From positions 373,971,387 to 374,035,386 of the forward strand of contig OX336388.2 of the NCBI GenBank assembly GCA_946902985.2: a DNA stretch of 64,000 nucleotides, given 5' to 3'. A model generated the notes under the pieces. It worked only from the letters and a program-made list of their open reading frames with translations. It had not been told where the DNA came from and did no database searches. The DNA is from Meconema thalassinum. Lineage: Eukaryota > Arthropoda > Insecta > Orthoptera > Tettigoniidae. Shown here piece by piece: positions 1 through 9,985 of this stretch. Position numbers and translations under genes: made by a program. Positions within the stretch are counted from its first letter, which is position 1. The number at the start of each line of letters is the position of its first letter.

Positions 1-1
1 A

Positions 2-262
2 ATGGAAACGAGATACAAAGAACACAAACATTCGATAAAACACGGGACACACTCTTTCGTATGCGAATATTTGGATGACGTAACACACAGATTCACCAAT
101 ATAGAAACAGACTTAAAAATCATACATCACGAACCGAAAGGAAGAACTCTCGACATAAAGGAAGCAATCGAGATACACTTAGCTAAAATAAACAACCCTA
201 ATAATGTAAACGAACATACATTCAGGGAGAATTCACCTCACTTTAGAAAACACCCCCAATAG
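2..262 (+). pseudogene. C-terminal end of a Penelope-like retroelement protein (GIY-YIG region)
   Basis: An open frame enters from before the window and stops at 262. The 86 residues begin with RYKEH, then SIKHG...SFVCEYL, and later KIIHHEPKGRTLDIKEAIEIHL, ending near an asparagine-rich NNPNNVNEH. In Penelope-like elements the GIY-YIG endonuclease follows the reverse transcriptase and shows R..EH, an E..EI block and a final N at this spacing. The N-terminal GIY...YIG half and all of the RT lie outside the window, so the copy cannot be judged intact. The reading frame is clean over the visible part. Assignment to the family is by motif memory, not alignment. An isolated GIY-YIG nuclease is a less likely alternative. 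Confidence 0.62.
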
Positions 263-1380
263 GAAACGAGAAACAACACAACGGTGTAGCGAGAATAGAT
301 AAGGAGGCAACAAGGGAAACATGTTAGTGGATTAGGATGTGCCCTGTACCATATCTTCAATAAACCAAGGCCGGCATTACTGAAGAGTTCCAAGATTTTC
401 TCAATAGACCGGGAGCACAAATATCAACATGTGGTTTATTATCATTTGCACTAAAGTCTACACGTGGTTAATTATTATTCGCACAAAAATCTACATGTTA
501 TTAATTATTATTAATTGCACAAAATCTGTATGTGATTGATTAATTAAATTCAATTATAATATGTGGAATTAATAAGTAATCACGTGTAGGTTTCTTCACG
601 GAATTTAATTGAGCATATCTATGTGTAGACCGAATGAATAGTCAACATCGGACGCAGTAAATATCGTCTTTGCTAAAAATAACGCCAGCAATATTACATA
701 TGTTGCACAAATCTGACGACGTATTCACCTCTGCAGATAGAACGACGGAGATCACTTAGATCTCTAGATACGTAGGTCATTAGTCGTTATAGGCCCACCA
801 ATGATAATATTTAGAATGACTTATGGCTCACCCTGTATATGGCTTATCCTCATTGTAAAACTTACGACCTAACAGCGGAAATATTTCTTGGCCACTCATA
901 AATGTGAACAATTGTTCATTTTGCAGATCACTGCCAATGTTCTTTAAAATGTAGAACAGTCCATGTTTATGATCAGAGAAAGGCATTTCCACAGCACGCC
1001 AAGTTATTGGAGCTGAATTGATTAATGACCTGGTATATCCGGCACCCAGCTCACATCCTTTCTTCTAGAATTGATTCAAAGCTTTACTGTTGAGAATTTT
1101 TCACTTGCTCTGCCCTCATGACAGCTTCTCAAGTCTACTGTCACGGCCACCACCCAAAACTGTTACGTTCACTTGTCAATATCAACCCTCTATACCCTAC
1201 TACAGATACTCACTTGTTTTAAACACAGACAAAGCAAAAGACTGAGATGACTCTTACTTTCCTTCCACAACAGTACCAATCTCAACAAACAAAGCGATGT
1301 AATTTTTCTTCTTCATTGAAATTTGCTAGTTTTGCTAGTTATTCAATTATAATAATAATTTTTATTAGGAATATTCTACA
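263..1380. other. Non-coding, AT-rich; nothing recognised
   Basis: This interval probably starts with the 3' untranslated part of the Penelope-like copy and continues as AT-rich spacer. Near 440-520 a phrase close to ATTATTATTCGCACAAAAATC repeats loosely two or three times. I find no convincing protein, tRNA-like box or terminal repeat. Confidence 0.4.
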
Positions 1381-1830
1381 ATACTTTACAGTAGTTTTCC
1401 TTCAACCCAAAAATATTCTACTCCCCCACAAATTTCGGTCTTCAGCATCATCCTTGGTTAAGCCTCTCGTAGCCTCGCTTCTCTTTACACCATCCATCCA
1501 TTGTTTTCATGGTTTACCCCGTTTCAGTCTGCCTTCAGATTGCGAATGTAACATTAAATTTGGAATTCTAATATTCTGCATCCTTTTCACATGTCCAAAC
1601 CATTGTAATATTCTTTCTTCAACCACTTCTAGTTTAATTTTTTTACATATATAATTTCTCTGATTCCCGTATTTCTAATTTTGTACAATCTTGATTTTTT
1701 GCCGCCCTCCTACAATAATCCATCTCTGTTTCTAATAATTTGTCTGCTTGCTGTCTGTTTAACGTCCAATTTTCTGCTCCATATAAAACATAATGAACTG
1801 TAAATAAGTTTCTTAGTTTTGTTTGGATAA
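1380..1830 (-). pseudogene. LINE 3' remnant (family L-C), RT C-terminal region
   Basis: Read on the minus strand the segment encodes VLYGAENWTLNRQQADKLLE, then RRAAKNQDC, and after a stop EERILQWFGHVKRMQN, RIPNL and WMDGVKR. LYGAE.WTL followed by W.GHV.RM is the C-terminal signature of insect endonuclease/RT LINEs. Stops interrupt the frame, so it is dead. The 3' end falls near 1380, in AT-rich (AATTATTATT) sequence. A second copy lies on the plus strand at 61,738-62,694, and the two align through their 3' ends, which defines the family inside this window. Upstream domains (endonuclease, RT palm) are absent, as expected of a 5'-truncated insertion. Confidence 0.7.
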
Positions 1831-1857
1831 TGATTATAACAATAATAAGTAACAAAA

Positions 1858-2410
1858 CAACAGACAAATTCAAACCGAATGGCCTTGATAGGGAAGCAGT
1901 AAAGCAAGAGCTCGAAAGATGGTGATTCCAAATAGATTAACGCATAAAAGGTAGGAGCGAAAAAGTGATAACTTTCAGAGCAAAGGTAAGCCATTATACC
2001 ACAGTGATTAAACCTGAAGCACTTTATAGTTCACAATACCTGATTCTCAACAACAACAACAACAACAAGGAGAAATAGAAGAGTATGAAAAACGAACAAT
2101 GCTAAGGAAAATATTGGGGCCAGAAAAGAGAGCAGATGGCTTATGGAAGAAAAGAAGAAATAGGGACTAGTACAGCCAGGTGGAGAAACTTACGGATACA
2201 ATACGTAAGAGAAGGTTGAAACTTAACGGACAGCACGCAAGGATGAACAACAGTTGATTGACCAAAATGATATTAATTTTCATTGCCATGTTCTAGACCA
2301 CCACAAAATGGGTTGAAGATACAGGAAAGGATCTCTGGAATTAATTCAGAAGATACAGCCTACTAAACAGAACAGGAAATCGAGGGAAGGTAGATAAATT
2401 AAAAGGTTTA
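1858..2410 (+). pseudogene. LINE 3' remnant (family L-D), RT C-terminal region
   Basis: The plus-strand reading, broken by shifts and stops, gives NGLDREAVKQELERW, IKGRSEKVITFRAKV, TTVIKPEALYSSQYL, RTMLRKILGPEKRADGLWKK, KLTDTIRKRRLKL and GKDLWELIQKIQP. I.PEALY..., LRKILGP and IRKRRL..GH..RM are typical of LINE C-termini. A (CAA)n run at about 2050-2067 interrupts the reading between the second and third blocks. The minus-strand fragment at 48,215-48,740 is a relative (KLGPVKEGNEYRRWPNQEL, VVRKRHLAFYGHVYRM). This remnant is head to head with the minus-strand L-C remnant just upstream, with about 30 bases between them. Confidence 0.65.
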
Positions 2411-2426
2411 AGGTAAAGCATAGCTC

Positions 2427-3487
2427 AACAAGTAGTTCCGTGAAGAACTATACATCCTATTTTCATATATCCTACTGAAGTTAATTGTCTCTATCAACAT
2501 ACAAAATTTCAGTTTGATTGTTGTGATAGATTCGTAGATATTGAGAACCATCTAAATATTTCAGATGGTCGCCATGTTGGATTTTTATTTATGTACTATT
2601 TTATGAAAATTATTGTGTACGTGTGGTAGACTATTCAAACTCCAATCGCATGATTAGGACACAAGAAGTAAAAACTTTATTTTAAAATTTCGCACAGGCT
2701 CCATCTTGAGGTTATGTAAACAATTGAACTAAATTAGATACCATTGCATTACAATATTTATAATCATTTACTGTACCACATTTCACTGCGCTCAGATGGT
2801 TAAATCACGAGAAAAGTCCATTAAAATGTTTCAAATTCGTTTGGCCGCCATGTTCGTTTTGTACTTAACAGGTTTTTGAAAAATACATAAAAAAAACTTG
2901 TAGCACTGCCCTTTATCACCGTGAAAAATTTCACGGTGATATCTGTAGTAGTTTCGGAGATATAGAATGCCAGTGAAATATTTCGCACAGCCGCCATATT
3001 GAGTTTATGTAAACAATTGAACTAAATTATACGCCAGTGCATTGCAATGTGTATAAGCATTTGCTGTACCAAGTTTCATTACGTTTGGATGGTTAAATCG
3101 AGAGAAAAGTCTATTTAAATGTCTCAATTTCGCTTGGCCACCATGTTGGTTTTGTAGTTACCAGATTTTTGAAAGTCTCATAGGTGAACTTCTAGTAGTG
3201 CCCTTTATCACCGTACAAAATTTCAGGGGGATATCTGTAATAGTTTCGGAGATACTGAATGCTGATGAAATATTTCGCACAGCCGCCATGTTGGATTGGT
3301 GAGACACAATAAAATTTGAAGGAAACGGCCGGGGTCAGCCAGAATGGTGCTATGATCTTACCGAGTTTCATTGAAATCGCTCCAGCCGTTTAGAAGTTAT
3401 TAGGGACACACACACACACGAATCACACAGACACACGGACAAAAGGTGATCTCATAAGCCTTTTTTTTTTAATGAAAATAGGCAAAA
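2427..3487 (+). mobile_element. Tandem-unit element type A, copy 1 (both ends present)
   Basis: The left end is AACAAGTAGTTCCGTGAAGAAC, in which TAGTTC pairs with GAACTA. The right end has a CA-rich run, the phrase GGACAAAAGGTGATCTC, then AAGCCT...AATAGGC. Between them are units of about 146 bp centred on GCCGCCAT or a close variant. The T of CCAT falls at 2575, 2704, 2851, 2997, 3144 and 3289, spacings of 129, 147, 146, 147 and 145. Alternate units carry TTCGCACAGCCGCCAT and TTCGCTTGGCCGCCAT, giving a ~292-bp dimer. No protein is conserved across the units. I read it as a non-autonomous transposable element with internal tandem repeats. Confidence 0.7.
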
Positions 3488-3504
3488 AACCATGAGCATA
3501 CAGT

Positions 3505-3860
3505 GGTTTCGGTGGCGTAGTCGGTAGCATGCTGAACTGCTCTGTCCAAGATGGCGGGTTCAAACCCGGCCGAAGTTTTCGGAGTTTTAAGAGCGTTAAA
3601 ATCCTTCAGAATGCCTTCCTTCGGAGGGGAAGTAAAGGCGGCGGGCCCATGTCTTAGATTTGTAGCATGTAAAAGAACCTACCACTGCAATTGGTGGTGT
3701 GTGGCAAAATGTGTAGGTTATATTTGGCTAGTTAGGAAAGGCTCTATCAAGTTCCAACGTTCGCCGCTAGTGTTAGTGACAGTAACATCTGGTAGCCAAA
3801 GTTGGAACTACTTTAAATTGAACTTGTTGGAGCCCTCGGGCGTTCAATCAAAAATGCCCA
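3505..3860 (+). repeat. tRNA-derived SINE (family S1)
   Basis: The head carries an A box in GGTGGCGTAGTCGGTAGCA (about 3509-3528) and a B box in GGGTTCAAACCCGG (about 3555-3568). The body runs through TTTTAAGAGCGTTAAAATCC to a region with GTTCCAACG and GTTGGAACTACTTT. The same body recurs at 55,800-56,075, and a head fragment lies on the minus strand at 52,528-52,570. The 3' boundary is uncertain. A 136-residue open frame over this element is incidental. Confidence 0.7.
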
Positions 3861-4136
3861 GCTTATGGCCATTGGCTGCGATTCATATATCAACAAAATC
3901 CATGGTCATTTGGTCTGAACACAGAAGGAGAAATCTTAGCGACCGTATGAAGAAATTCTGAGAGGAGAGAAAGAGAATGGCATATTGATATATACCAGCC
4001 ATCGGCTTTACTGTTATGAGGGCTGGACGCGACACAGTTCTGGCAAGGGCTATCGTCTTGTTTGTTTAAACGCACTTTTTAAAGAAACAAAGCTACAGTA
4101 GTCTATATAATGGATACAGGTCGAGAAAGTTTACGT

Positions 4137-4169
<33 letters not shown>
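4137..4169. repeat. (CAT)n microsatellite
   Basis: About eleven tandem ATC/CAT trinucleotides. Confidence 0.9.
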
Positions 4170-4189
4170 GGTTTGCAGTACTAAGACTG

Positions 4190-4930
4190 ATCACTTGCCA
4201 TAAAAACATGTCCAGATCCTCCTGTCATTTGCCGCTTCCTTCATTGAATTACAGTGAGTTCCTCTCATGACTTGGCCGGCCAGCGCATCGAGCTTATCTG
4301 CCTCCTGTTGACTGATCACTTCCTGTTACACAGCACGTACTTCGCAGTTCTGGCCAAGTAAGCCAAGTGCTGTTCTGTTCTTATTGCTATGCTATGCCGA
4401 GCGGGGAGTGATGAGTCAACGGGAAGCAGATAAGCTCGGTGCGCTGGCCGGCCAAGTCATGAGAGGAACTCACTGTATAATGCTGTGCTTGGATGTCGTT
4501 TAGGATTTGTTTAAGGAAGATATTTCTAAGTCTTCCTCGTGGATGTTTTCCCTCAATGAACCCTTCTGCCACAGTTCTCATTAAATTGGAGTGGCGTATT
4601 GTGTGACCCAACCATGCGAGACGATGTTTACGGATTGTGGGAAGTATTATTCTCCGTTTGTTCACGGTGTCGAGAACCCTGGTGTTCGATATCTTGTCTC
4701 TCCACGTCACATTTATCATCTTACGATAGCACCACATCTCAAAGGTTTCAAGACGATTTCCTTTCATTTTTATTTAGTGTCCACGTTTCACACGCATACA
4801 ACGCAACTGTCCCTACAAAAGCACGTAACAGTATAAATATATTTCCGTTGACTTTTCAAGAGATGCAAGATGTTTCCTGTACTATTGAGATGATTTGGGA
4901 GATTTTAGCACAAACCATACCTTCTACCTC
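4190..4930 (-). pseudogene. LINE 3' remnant, RT C-terminal region, with an internal inverted repeat
   Basis: The minus-strand frame at 4387-4767 reads RLETFEMWCYRKMINVTWRD, RVLDTVNKRR, RLAWLGHTIRHSNLM and EGKHPRGRLRNIFLKQ. The pattern R.E.FEMWCYR followed by LGH.+RH and G+.PRGR is the C-terminus of an insect RTE-like LINE. The end of the frame (SSHDLAGQRTELICFP) reads into an inverted repeat, arms 4250-4320 and 4407-4477, so the gene and the repeat overlap. Endonuclease and RT palm are absent. It is a dead 5'-truncated copy, distinct from families L-A to L-D. Confidence 0.65.
4250..4477. repeat. Inverted repeat, ~71-bp arms, ~86-bp loop
   Basis: Left arm 4250-4320 contains CTCATGACTTGGCCGGCC and GAGCTTATCTGCC. 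Right arm 4407-4477 is its near-perfect complement (GGCAGATAAGCTC is seen as GAAGCAGATAAGCTC; GGCCGGCCAAGTCATGAG). Only a handful of mismatches are visible. Confidence 0.85.
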
Positions 4931-4985
4931 CCTCTAGTTTAAGAGCTTGAGTTGTGTGAAACACACTTAATAGCGTTATATATGC

Positions 4986-4987
<2 letters not shown>

Positions 4988-5017
<30 letters not shown>

Positions 5018-5018
5018 G
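4988..5018. repeat. (AAT)n microsatellite
   Basis: Ten or so tandem AAT units with a GAT at the end. Confidence 0.9.
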
Positions 5019-5317
5019 ATATTATTGGAGACAGAGAAAACTCCAGGCAATGGAAAAGAAAAAGAAGTAAAGTTGTTGCGTGATCCTAAGTGGTCGATTC
5101 GCATGGAAAAAAATAGTAGTAATAATACAAATGAAGGCTTTAAGCTATTTGGCCGTGTAATGCACAGATAGTGTTAACCATATACAGTAGATGGCAGTGA
5201 AAATCCAATTCTTGAAATCTGTAGGTAGCCCAAGCCGTCAACACTCACAGTGACGCAGGATAGGCCTAGATGTAGACTATAATTGCGAAGTGAGAATTTA
5301 AGTGTCACCCCACCCCC

Positions 5318-5400
5318 TCAATATAGCTCAGTCGTCAGAGCACCAGCATACAAAGCCGGAAGTCACGGGTTGGAGTCCCACTGGAGTCATCTATCTTCCA
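5318..5400 (+). repeat. Degenerate tRNA-like head (family S2)
   Basis: TAGCTCAGTCGTCAGAGCA matches a tRNA D-arm/A box and GGGTTGGAGTCCC matches a T-arm/B box. The intervening CCAGC-ATACAAA-GCCGG folds as an anticodon arm with a seven-base loop that would read ACA. A relative on the minus strand at 12,105-12,195 folds the same way. The ends do not form a clean acceptor stem, so this is a SINE head or pseudogene, not a tRNA gene. Confidence 0.6.
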
Positions 5401-5499
5401 ATTGGAATGTTATTCGTCAATTCTTTATTATTCCCGTTTACAATGGGGTCGGAGATGAGATGTGGTGAAGGAAGATTGTAGTTTAACATCACCGTTAAT

Positions 5500-5655
5500 C
5501 TCGCGATCATGAGCCACGGGACCTCCTTTTTACGTAGAATCCGAACCACAGGACATGCCATTTCACTTCGAAAATCTCACATGCATTGACCGGGAATCCA
5601 ACACGGTCCGCCTTGATGAGAGGCAGACAGCTTTACCGCTGAGCCACCACGCCCT
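5500..5655 (-). repeat. tRNA-derived SINE (family S3), copy 1
   Basis: On the minus strand the head reads GGTGGCTCAGCGGTAAAGC (A box), with a slightly decayed B box GTTGGATTCCCGG. The body includes CATGTGAGATTTTCGAAG and ends at GATCGCGAG. Other copies lie at 58,322-58,518 and 61,012-61,168, all on the same strand. Confidence 0.75.
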
Positions 5656-5744
5656 TAAGAGAGATGCGGTGAAAGGCTATGGGGCAGGAATGTTTTACGG
5701 CTGTGTGTCCTTCTCGGCGACAACCTCATGAGAGGAGGTCATGA

Positions 5745-5965
5745 GAGAGGAAATTAATGAGGATGAATAAAACTGTGCAAGGATTTGGAAGGAAGTAGTC
5801 GTGACCTATTAGAAGGTATTGTCCCGTCATTTGCCTGGAGTTAAAAATGGGCAACCAGGGAGAACTAATTTAAGGACGCCGATGTGATAGTGGGGTTCGA
5901 ACCAACTCGTCTTCCGAGTCTGGAGACAGGCTATTCCCATGGCCTTGCGCTTTACTTTAACGTGC
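5745..5965 (-). repeat. tRNA-derived SINE (family S4), copy 1
   Basis: The minus-strand B box is GGTTCGAACCCC (seen as GGGGTTCGAACC at about 5891-5902). The body with GGCAAATGACGGGAC and CACGACTACTTCC matches the copy at 22,735-22,960. The tail side contains ATTAATGAGGATGAATAAA. Confidence 0.6.
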
Positions 5966-5984
5966 GTAACTACACCAGTATATT

Positions 5985-6348
5985 AATACGGGCCACGGTG
6001 GCCGAGAGCATTAACTCGTTACCTCTCTGGTTTCGGGAGACAGTGGGTTTGAATTCCTCGGCCGTCCTTAAAATGGTTACCGTATTTTCCCATTTTCACC
6101 ACTAAGCAAATGCTGGGACGGTTCCTTTCAACAGGTCCACTACTGACTTACTGCCAAAATCCTTTCCCTGAACATTCCTTAATTAGATTCAAGTTAGCGG
6201 TCGCTTGGGCAATCGGCCTATCACCATCCTCAGTATCTGCTCCCAGACACAGTCCCTGCGACGGTAGAGGAATGACATCTTGCGGAGTCCGTGGGTGAGG
6301 CCGAGCCGGGAAGATAAGCGATTTACAAAAATTAAAAAGGAACAAGAT
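5985..6348 (+). repeat. tRNA-derived SINE (family S5)
   Basis: The head has GGTGGCCGAGAGCATTAAC (A box, Ser/Leu-like with a long variable arm) and GTGGGTTTGAATTCC (B box). The body holds GCAAATGCTGGGACGG and the 3' end is A-rich (ACAAAAATTAAAAAGG). It directly abuts the type B element. Confidence 0.65.
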
Positions 6349-6350
6349 GT

Positions 6351-7264
6351 TCAGTAAAGAACATATAGCCTACTTTCTCCTAAATGCATGGGTATTGTTA
6401 TAACTCTTTGTCCTTTTCAAGGAGTATAATTGAATGTTGGTTGTAGTAGCTTGTTGAAATACAACGTGCTATAGGGATATTAAACATGAATACGATGTGC
6501 CCTTTGCTAGTGCTACCTCTGTAAAAAAATGCATTCAATTCGGTTTCACCGTGTTTGAATTGATATTGGAAATCGATTTGCACACATACATGGCTGCTAT
6601 CTGCAAACTATTGGCCTGATGACCTTGTAGTTCAGTCAAAAGATGCTTCCCACAAAAAGGTGTGTTGTTGCAAAATTTGGTAGAGATCAAATGATTAGGT
6701 TGGTCGTAATTTGATTCAAGCTTTTAACATTTGGGTGGCCGCCATTCGTTTCCGTCACGATGGCAGCGATATAAAACATGACACTGAGGTGCCCTTTGCT
6801 AGTGCTACCTCTGTACAAAATTTTGTTCAATTTGGTTTTACAGTGTTTGAATTGATAGGGGGAATCGATTTGCACAAAAACATGGCCGCCACCCGCAAAC
6901 TACTGGGCTGTTGACCTTGTAGTTTTGTCCCAATATTCCTCATACATAAAGGTATAACGTTGCAAAATTTGGTAAATATCAGATTATGAGGTTGGTCGTA
7001 ATTTGATTTAAGCTTTTAACATTTGGGTGGCCGCCATTACGTATTCATCAAGATCGCGGCGATATAAAACATGACACTGAGGTGCACTTTGCTAGTTCTA
7101 CCTCTGTGCCAAATTTCGTTCCATTCGGGTTCACCGTGTTCGAATTGATAGGGGGGGGGGACAGACGTTCAGAGTACACACACAGACAGACACACAATTT
7201 TTGGCCCTGTGTAGATCTCATAAGTCTATTTTCATTTTTTGTAAAAATCGAAAGTAGGCTAAAA
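6351..7264 (+). mobile_element. Tandem-unit element type B, copy 1 (both ends present)
   Basis: The left end is AACAAGATGTTCAGTAAAGAAC, where ATGTTC pairs with GAACAT, followed by ATAGCCTACTTTC. The right end is TTTTGTAAAAATCGAAAGTAGGC then TAAAAA, so TAGCCTACTTTC is repeated inverted at the two ends. Inside are units with GTGGCCGCCATT, GATATAAAACATGACACTGA, GTGCCCTTTGCTAGTG and TCGAATTGATAGGGGG. A G-run and a CA-rich tract precede the right end. It is the sister of the type A elements. No protein is conserved across units. Confidence 0.7.
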
Positions 7265-7327
7265 AGTGCATTGTATAGTATTTTGTCATTCTAGTAACTT
7301 GAAACTTCGATCACTGTATTCGAAATA

Positions 7328-8006
7328 CACCCTCCGTCTGAAAAGTTTGTGAATGGGTCCATATTTCGAACTGATTGTTTGCCAACCTGAAACAGCCGTT
7401 ACTATCCTTGGAAGTAATCCCCGTGGATGGTTATGCACTTCTTAGAGCGGCTGTGCAAGTCCTGGTATAGTCTTCCTGAGGGATAGCCTTCAGCTGGGTC
7501 GTCACATTACGTTGGATGTCCGAAATAACCGAAAACCTCTGGCCCTTCAGTGTTTTTCGGCGACCCTGGACCCCGATACTCCATACTTCGACGCGTGCCT
7601 TCGATGTCATACCTCAGGCACCAGGTCTCGTCACCCGTGACGATGGTTTTCAGGACCATCCCATTCCACGGAACATTCATCCTTCTCACTGCCACCCGTC
7701 GAACAGGTGTGCACGTTAGGTTGCATAAATTCCCCCTTCTCACTGCCGCCCGTCTATCAGGTGTGCAAGGCAGGTTGCATAAATTCACGCTTCTCTCTTG
7801 ATTTCAATTTAGTGTTTTGACGACCCAAACTGAAGGCTATTCCTAAAGAAGCCTATGCCAGGAGTTTTCAGGACTTGTTCAGTCGTTCTCAGAAGTGCAT
7901 AACCATCCACGGGGATTACTTCGAAGGACAGTAACGGCTGTTTCAGGTAAGCCAACAATCTGTTCGAAATATAGACCCATTCACCGAACTTTTCAGACAA
8001 AGGGTG
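7328..8006 (-). mobile_element. Internally deleted mariner element with TA target duplication
   Basis: Long terminal inverted repeats of about 125 bp start CACCCTCCGTCTGAAAAGTT on the left and are mirrored on the right (AACTTTTCAGACAAAGGGTG). TA flanks both ends (7326-7327 and 8007-8008). The minus-strand reading inside contains VLKTIVTGDETWCLRYD, RRSMEYRGPGSPK and EVFGYFGHPT, which is the segment around the first catalytic aspartate of a mariner transposase (TGDETW). The second and third acidic residues and the N-terminal helix-turn-helix are missing. A 56-bp unit (TTCTCACTGCCNCCCGTC) is duplicated at 7681-7795, within the space the coding region should fill. Confidence 0.85.
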
Positions 8007-8008
8007 TA

Positions 8009-8739
8009 CATTAGAGATCTTCAACCCGCGGAACGATGTGAAGTTCAAAACAGAGGAAAATACAGTGAAGCACTCACTGTTCTACGATCTGATTTCAGTA
8101 ACAGGTTTGAAGATTTCGAGTTAAATAAAAGAAATGATGAAGCTCTTCTGGGGCCATTTCGTGTGAATGTGGAAGACTATCCCGGAAACATACAAATGGA
8201 ACTTATTGAATTTCAGTGTAATAGCGATTTACAGGAGAAATTTACAAATGTTGGACTTTTGGAGTTTCGCCCAATTGTATGTTGAAAAAGATCAATTTCC
8301 AGCAATCAGATCTCATGTTCTGTCAAAAACATCCCTTTTCGGTAGCACTTACATCTGTGAGCAGTTATTTTCCAAAATGAAGAATGTGAAGTCAAAATTG
8401 AGGAATTGTGTTTCTGACACTCATTTAGAGAACTCTCTTCGAATTTCTTCATCCAACATAAAAGCCAATGTTGACAGATAAGTAAAAGAAAAACTGTCAG
8501 ATTTCTCATTGAACTAAAAACAATTACCATTTTGATGTCTTTAATTTAGTTTTATGTTTTGTTACATATTTTAATATTGATTTCACTGTAATTTTAAAAC
8601 TAAATAAAAACTTATTTTAAAAAATGATGTTTTCTTCGTCCAAGTTGAAAGACAACATATATATTAAGATTAGTGCGGCCCGCAAGCCCTTCCATAACAA
8701 AAATTTGGCCCTTCATTAAAATAAGATTGAATACCACTG
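8009..8739 (+). pseudogene. 3' end of a hAT transposase gene and its right terminus
   Basis: The reading VLRSDFSNRFEDFELNKRND, FRVNVEDYPGNIQMELIEFQ, a frameshift near 8200-8240, then LYVEKDQFPAIRSHVLS, LFGSTYICEQLFSKMKNVKS and SDTHLENSLRIS is the C-terminal dimerisation region of hAT transposases of the ZBED/GTF2I-associated type (CEQ.FS.MK..KS.LR). The stop is at 8479-8481. Downstream, GCGGCCCGCAAG and GAATACCACTG fit the hAT 3' terminus (CAGTGGTATTCAA on the other strand), giving an end near 8739. The zinc-finger BED domain, catalytic core and 5' end are missing; the mariner at 7328-8006 abuts the break. One frameshift makes it non-functional. Confidence 0.78.
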
Positions 8740-9110
8740 CACTGGTGTACATGAATTGGGATGTATGCTGATGCTGGTGTGTCCGCTCCTGTGCGCGCCT
8801 CGTCCTGGTTATGTAGGCAACACACACTACAGCTTCCCGATCATTAGCAAATCACATTAGCACAGGATAGCGGGCGCCACCAGAAGGAAATCTAAACATA
8901 CGACACGAAACAATGGAGTGCCTCTGTTGGGCGAGCTAGTATGAACCAGAACACAGGAAACTCAAGAGTGGCACATTCCAAAGAGTTCAAAAATAACAGC
9001 AAGTGTGAAGTGTCCAAGATATACAGTACTGTAGATATGTTTATACCGTAGCCTTCAACATGTTCATAAAACTGAGCCTCACATGCAGCGACCTACTTAT
9101 TTATCCTTTC
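8740..9110. other. Spacer, nothing recognised
   Basis: No coding potential, RNA boxes or terminal repeats seen. Confidence 0.4.
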
Positions 9111-9231
9111 TATGCTTAGTGACAGTGTAGCAAGACACCTCATTTCATCAAGTGGCCATTACAATCATCTCATCTCATATACTATTCTTTCTTTTCTTTT
9201 CTTTCTCTCTCTTCAACACCTTCGGCTTATA

Positions 9232-9980
9232 CAGGGTCTTTCATATAAAATAAGAGCGCCAAGTGGCGGCTTTGTTAACCGCAGATGCGGTCACCTTGGC
9301 CGAGCTAGTGGCACGCCACGGCCCCCTGCTGTAGTATTGAAAGCGCGCGCATAGTACATACGAGAGCTGGTTTTTTTTATTTGTTTTTATTTTTTCAAGT
9401 TCCGATGGACTGTATACAAATAACAGATTGGCATTACCAAACTTGACCTTGCAATAAGCGTGCAGGTGCTCAGTCGCCAGTCTAAACCTCAAGACAGTTA
9501 TCATTGCAACATCGTATTTTTATGTAAAACTTATTTTAAGTACGAGTCGGCTCGGCGGGTACGTGATGCATTTGTTCAGCAATTTCCTGATGAAGTGCCA
9601 CCTTCACTAGCACAGATTCACGTAATTGCAAATAAGTTTGACACTACTGGCTCGGTGCTCAATATAAAACATGCCCGCACACGAACAGTTTTAACAGAGG
9701 ATGAGCTAGATGACATTGGCGAGAATCTTGAACGGTCTCCGAATAAATCACTCACAAAATTAGCACAAGTAGGGGTTTCGGTTTCATCAACAATAACTAA
9801 CTAACTAACTAAAGTAAGATTTCAGTATTGTAGACACGCTAGCAAGGCCGCTGCATCATATAGGATTGTACACACGCTTAAAGCAGGGGGCCTTGGCGCG
9901 CCACAAGCTCGGCCAAGGTGACCGCAGCTGCGGATAACAAGGCCGCCGCTTGGCGCTCTTATTTTATATGAAAGACCCTG
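9232..9980 (+). mobile_element. Mariner-like element retaining only the N-terminal HTH
   Basis: Inverted termini begin CAGGGTCTTTCATATAAAAT and match for about 100 bp (through GCGCCAAG.GGCGGC, CACCTTGGCCGAGCT and CCCCCTGCT). TA flanks both ends (9230-9231, 9981-9982). The plus-strand frame at 9460-9804 reads FLCKTYFKYESARRVRDAFV, FPDEVPPSLAQIHVIANKFD, TGSVLN and LERSPNKSLTKLAQVGVSVS. This is the HTH part of the DUF4817-type, IS630-like transposases found across insects. No catalytic residues follow, so the copy is non-autonomous. Confidence 0.85.
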
Positions 9981-9985
9981 TATAG

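Noticed and set aside
5318..5400. A functional tRNA gene
   Set aside because: The A and B boxes are recognisable but the acceptor stem does not close; the other tRNA-like segments continue into SINE bodies.
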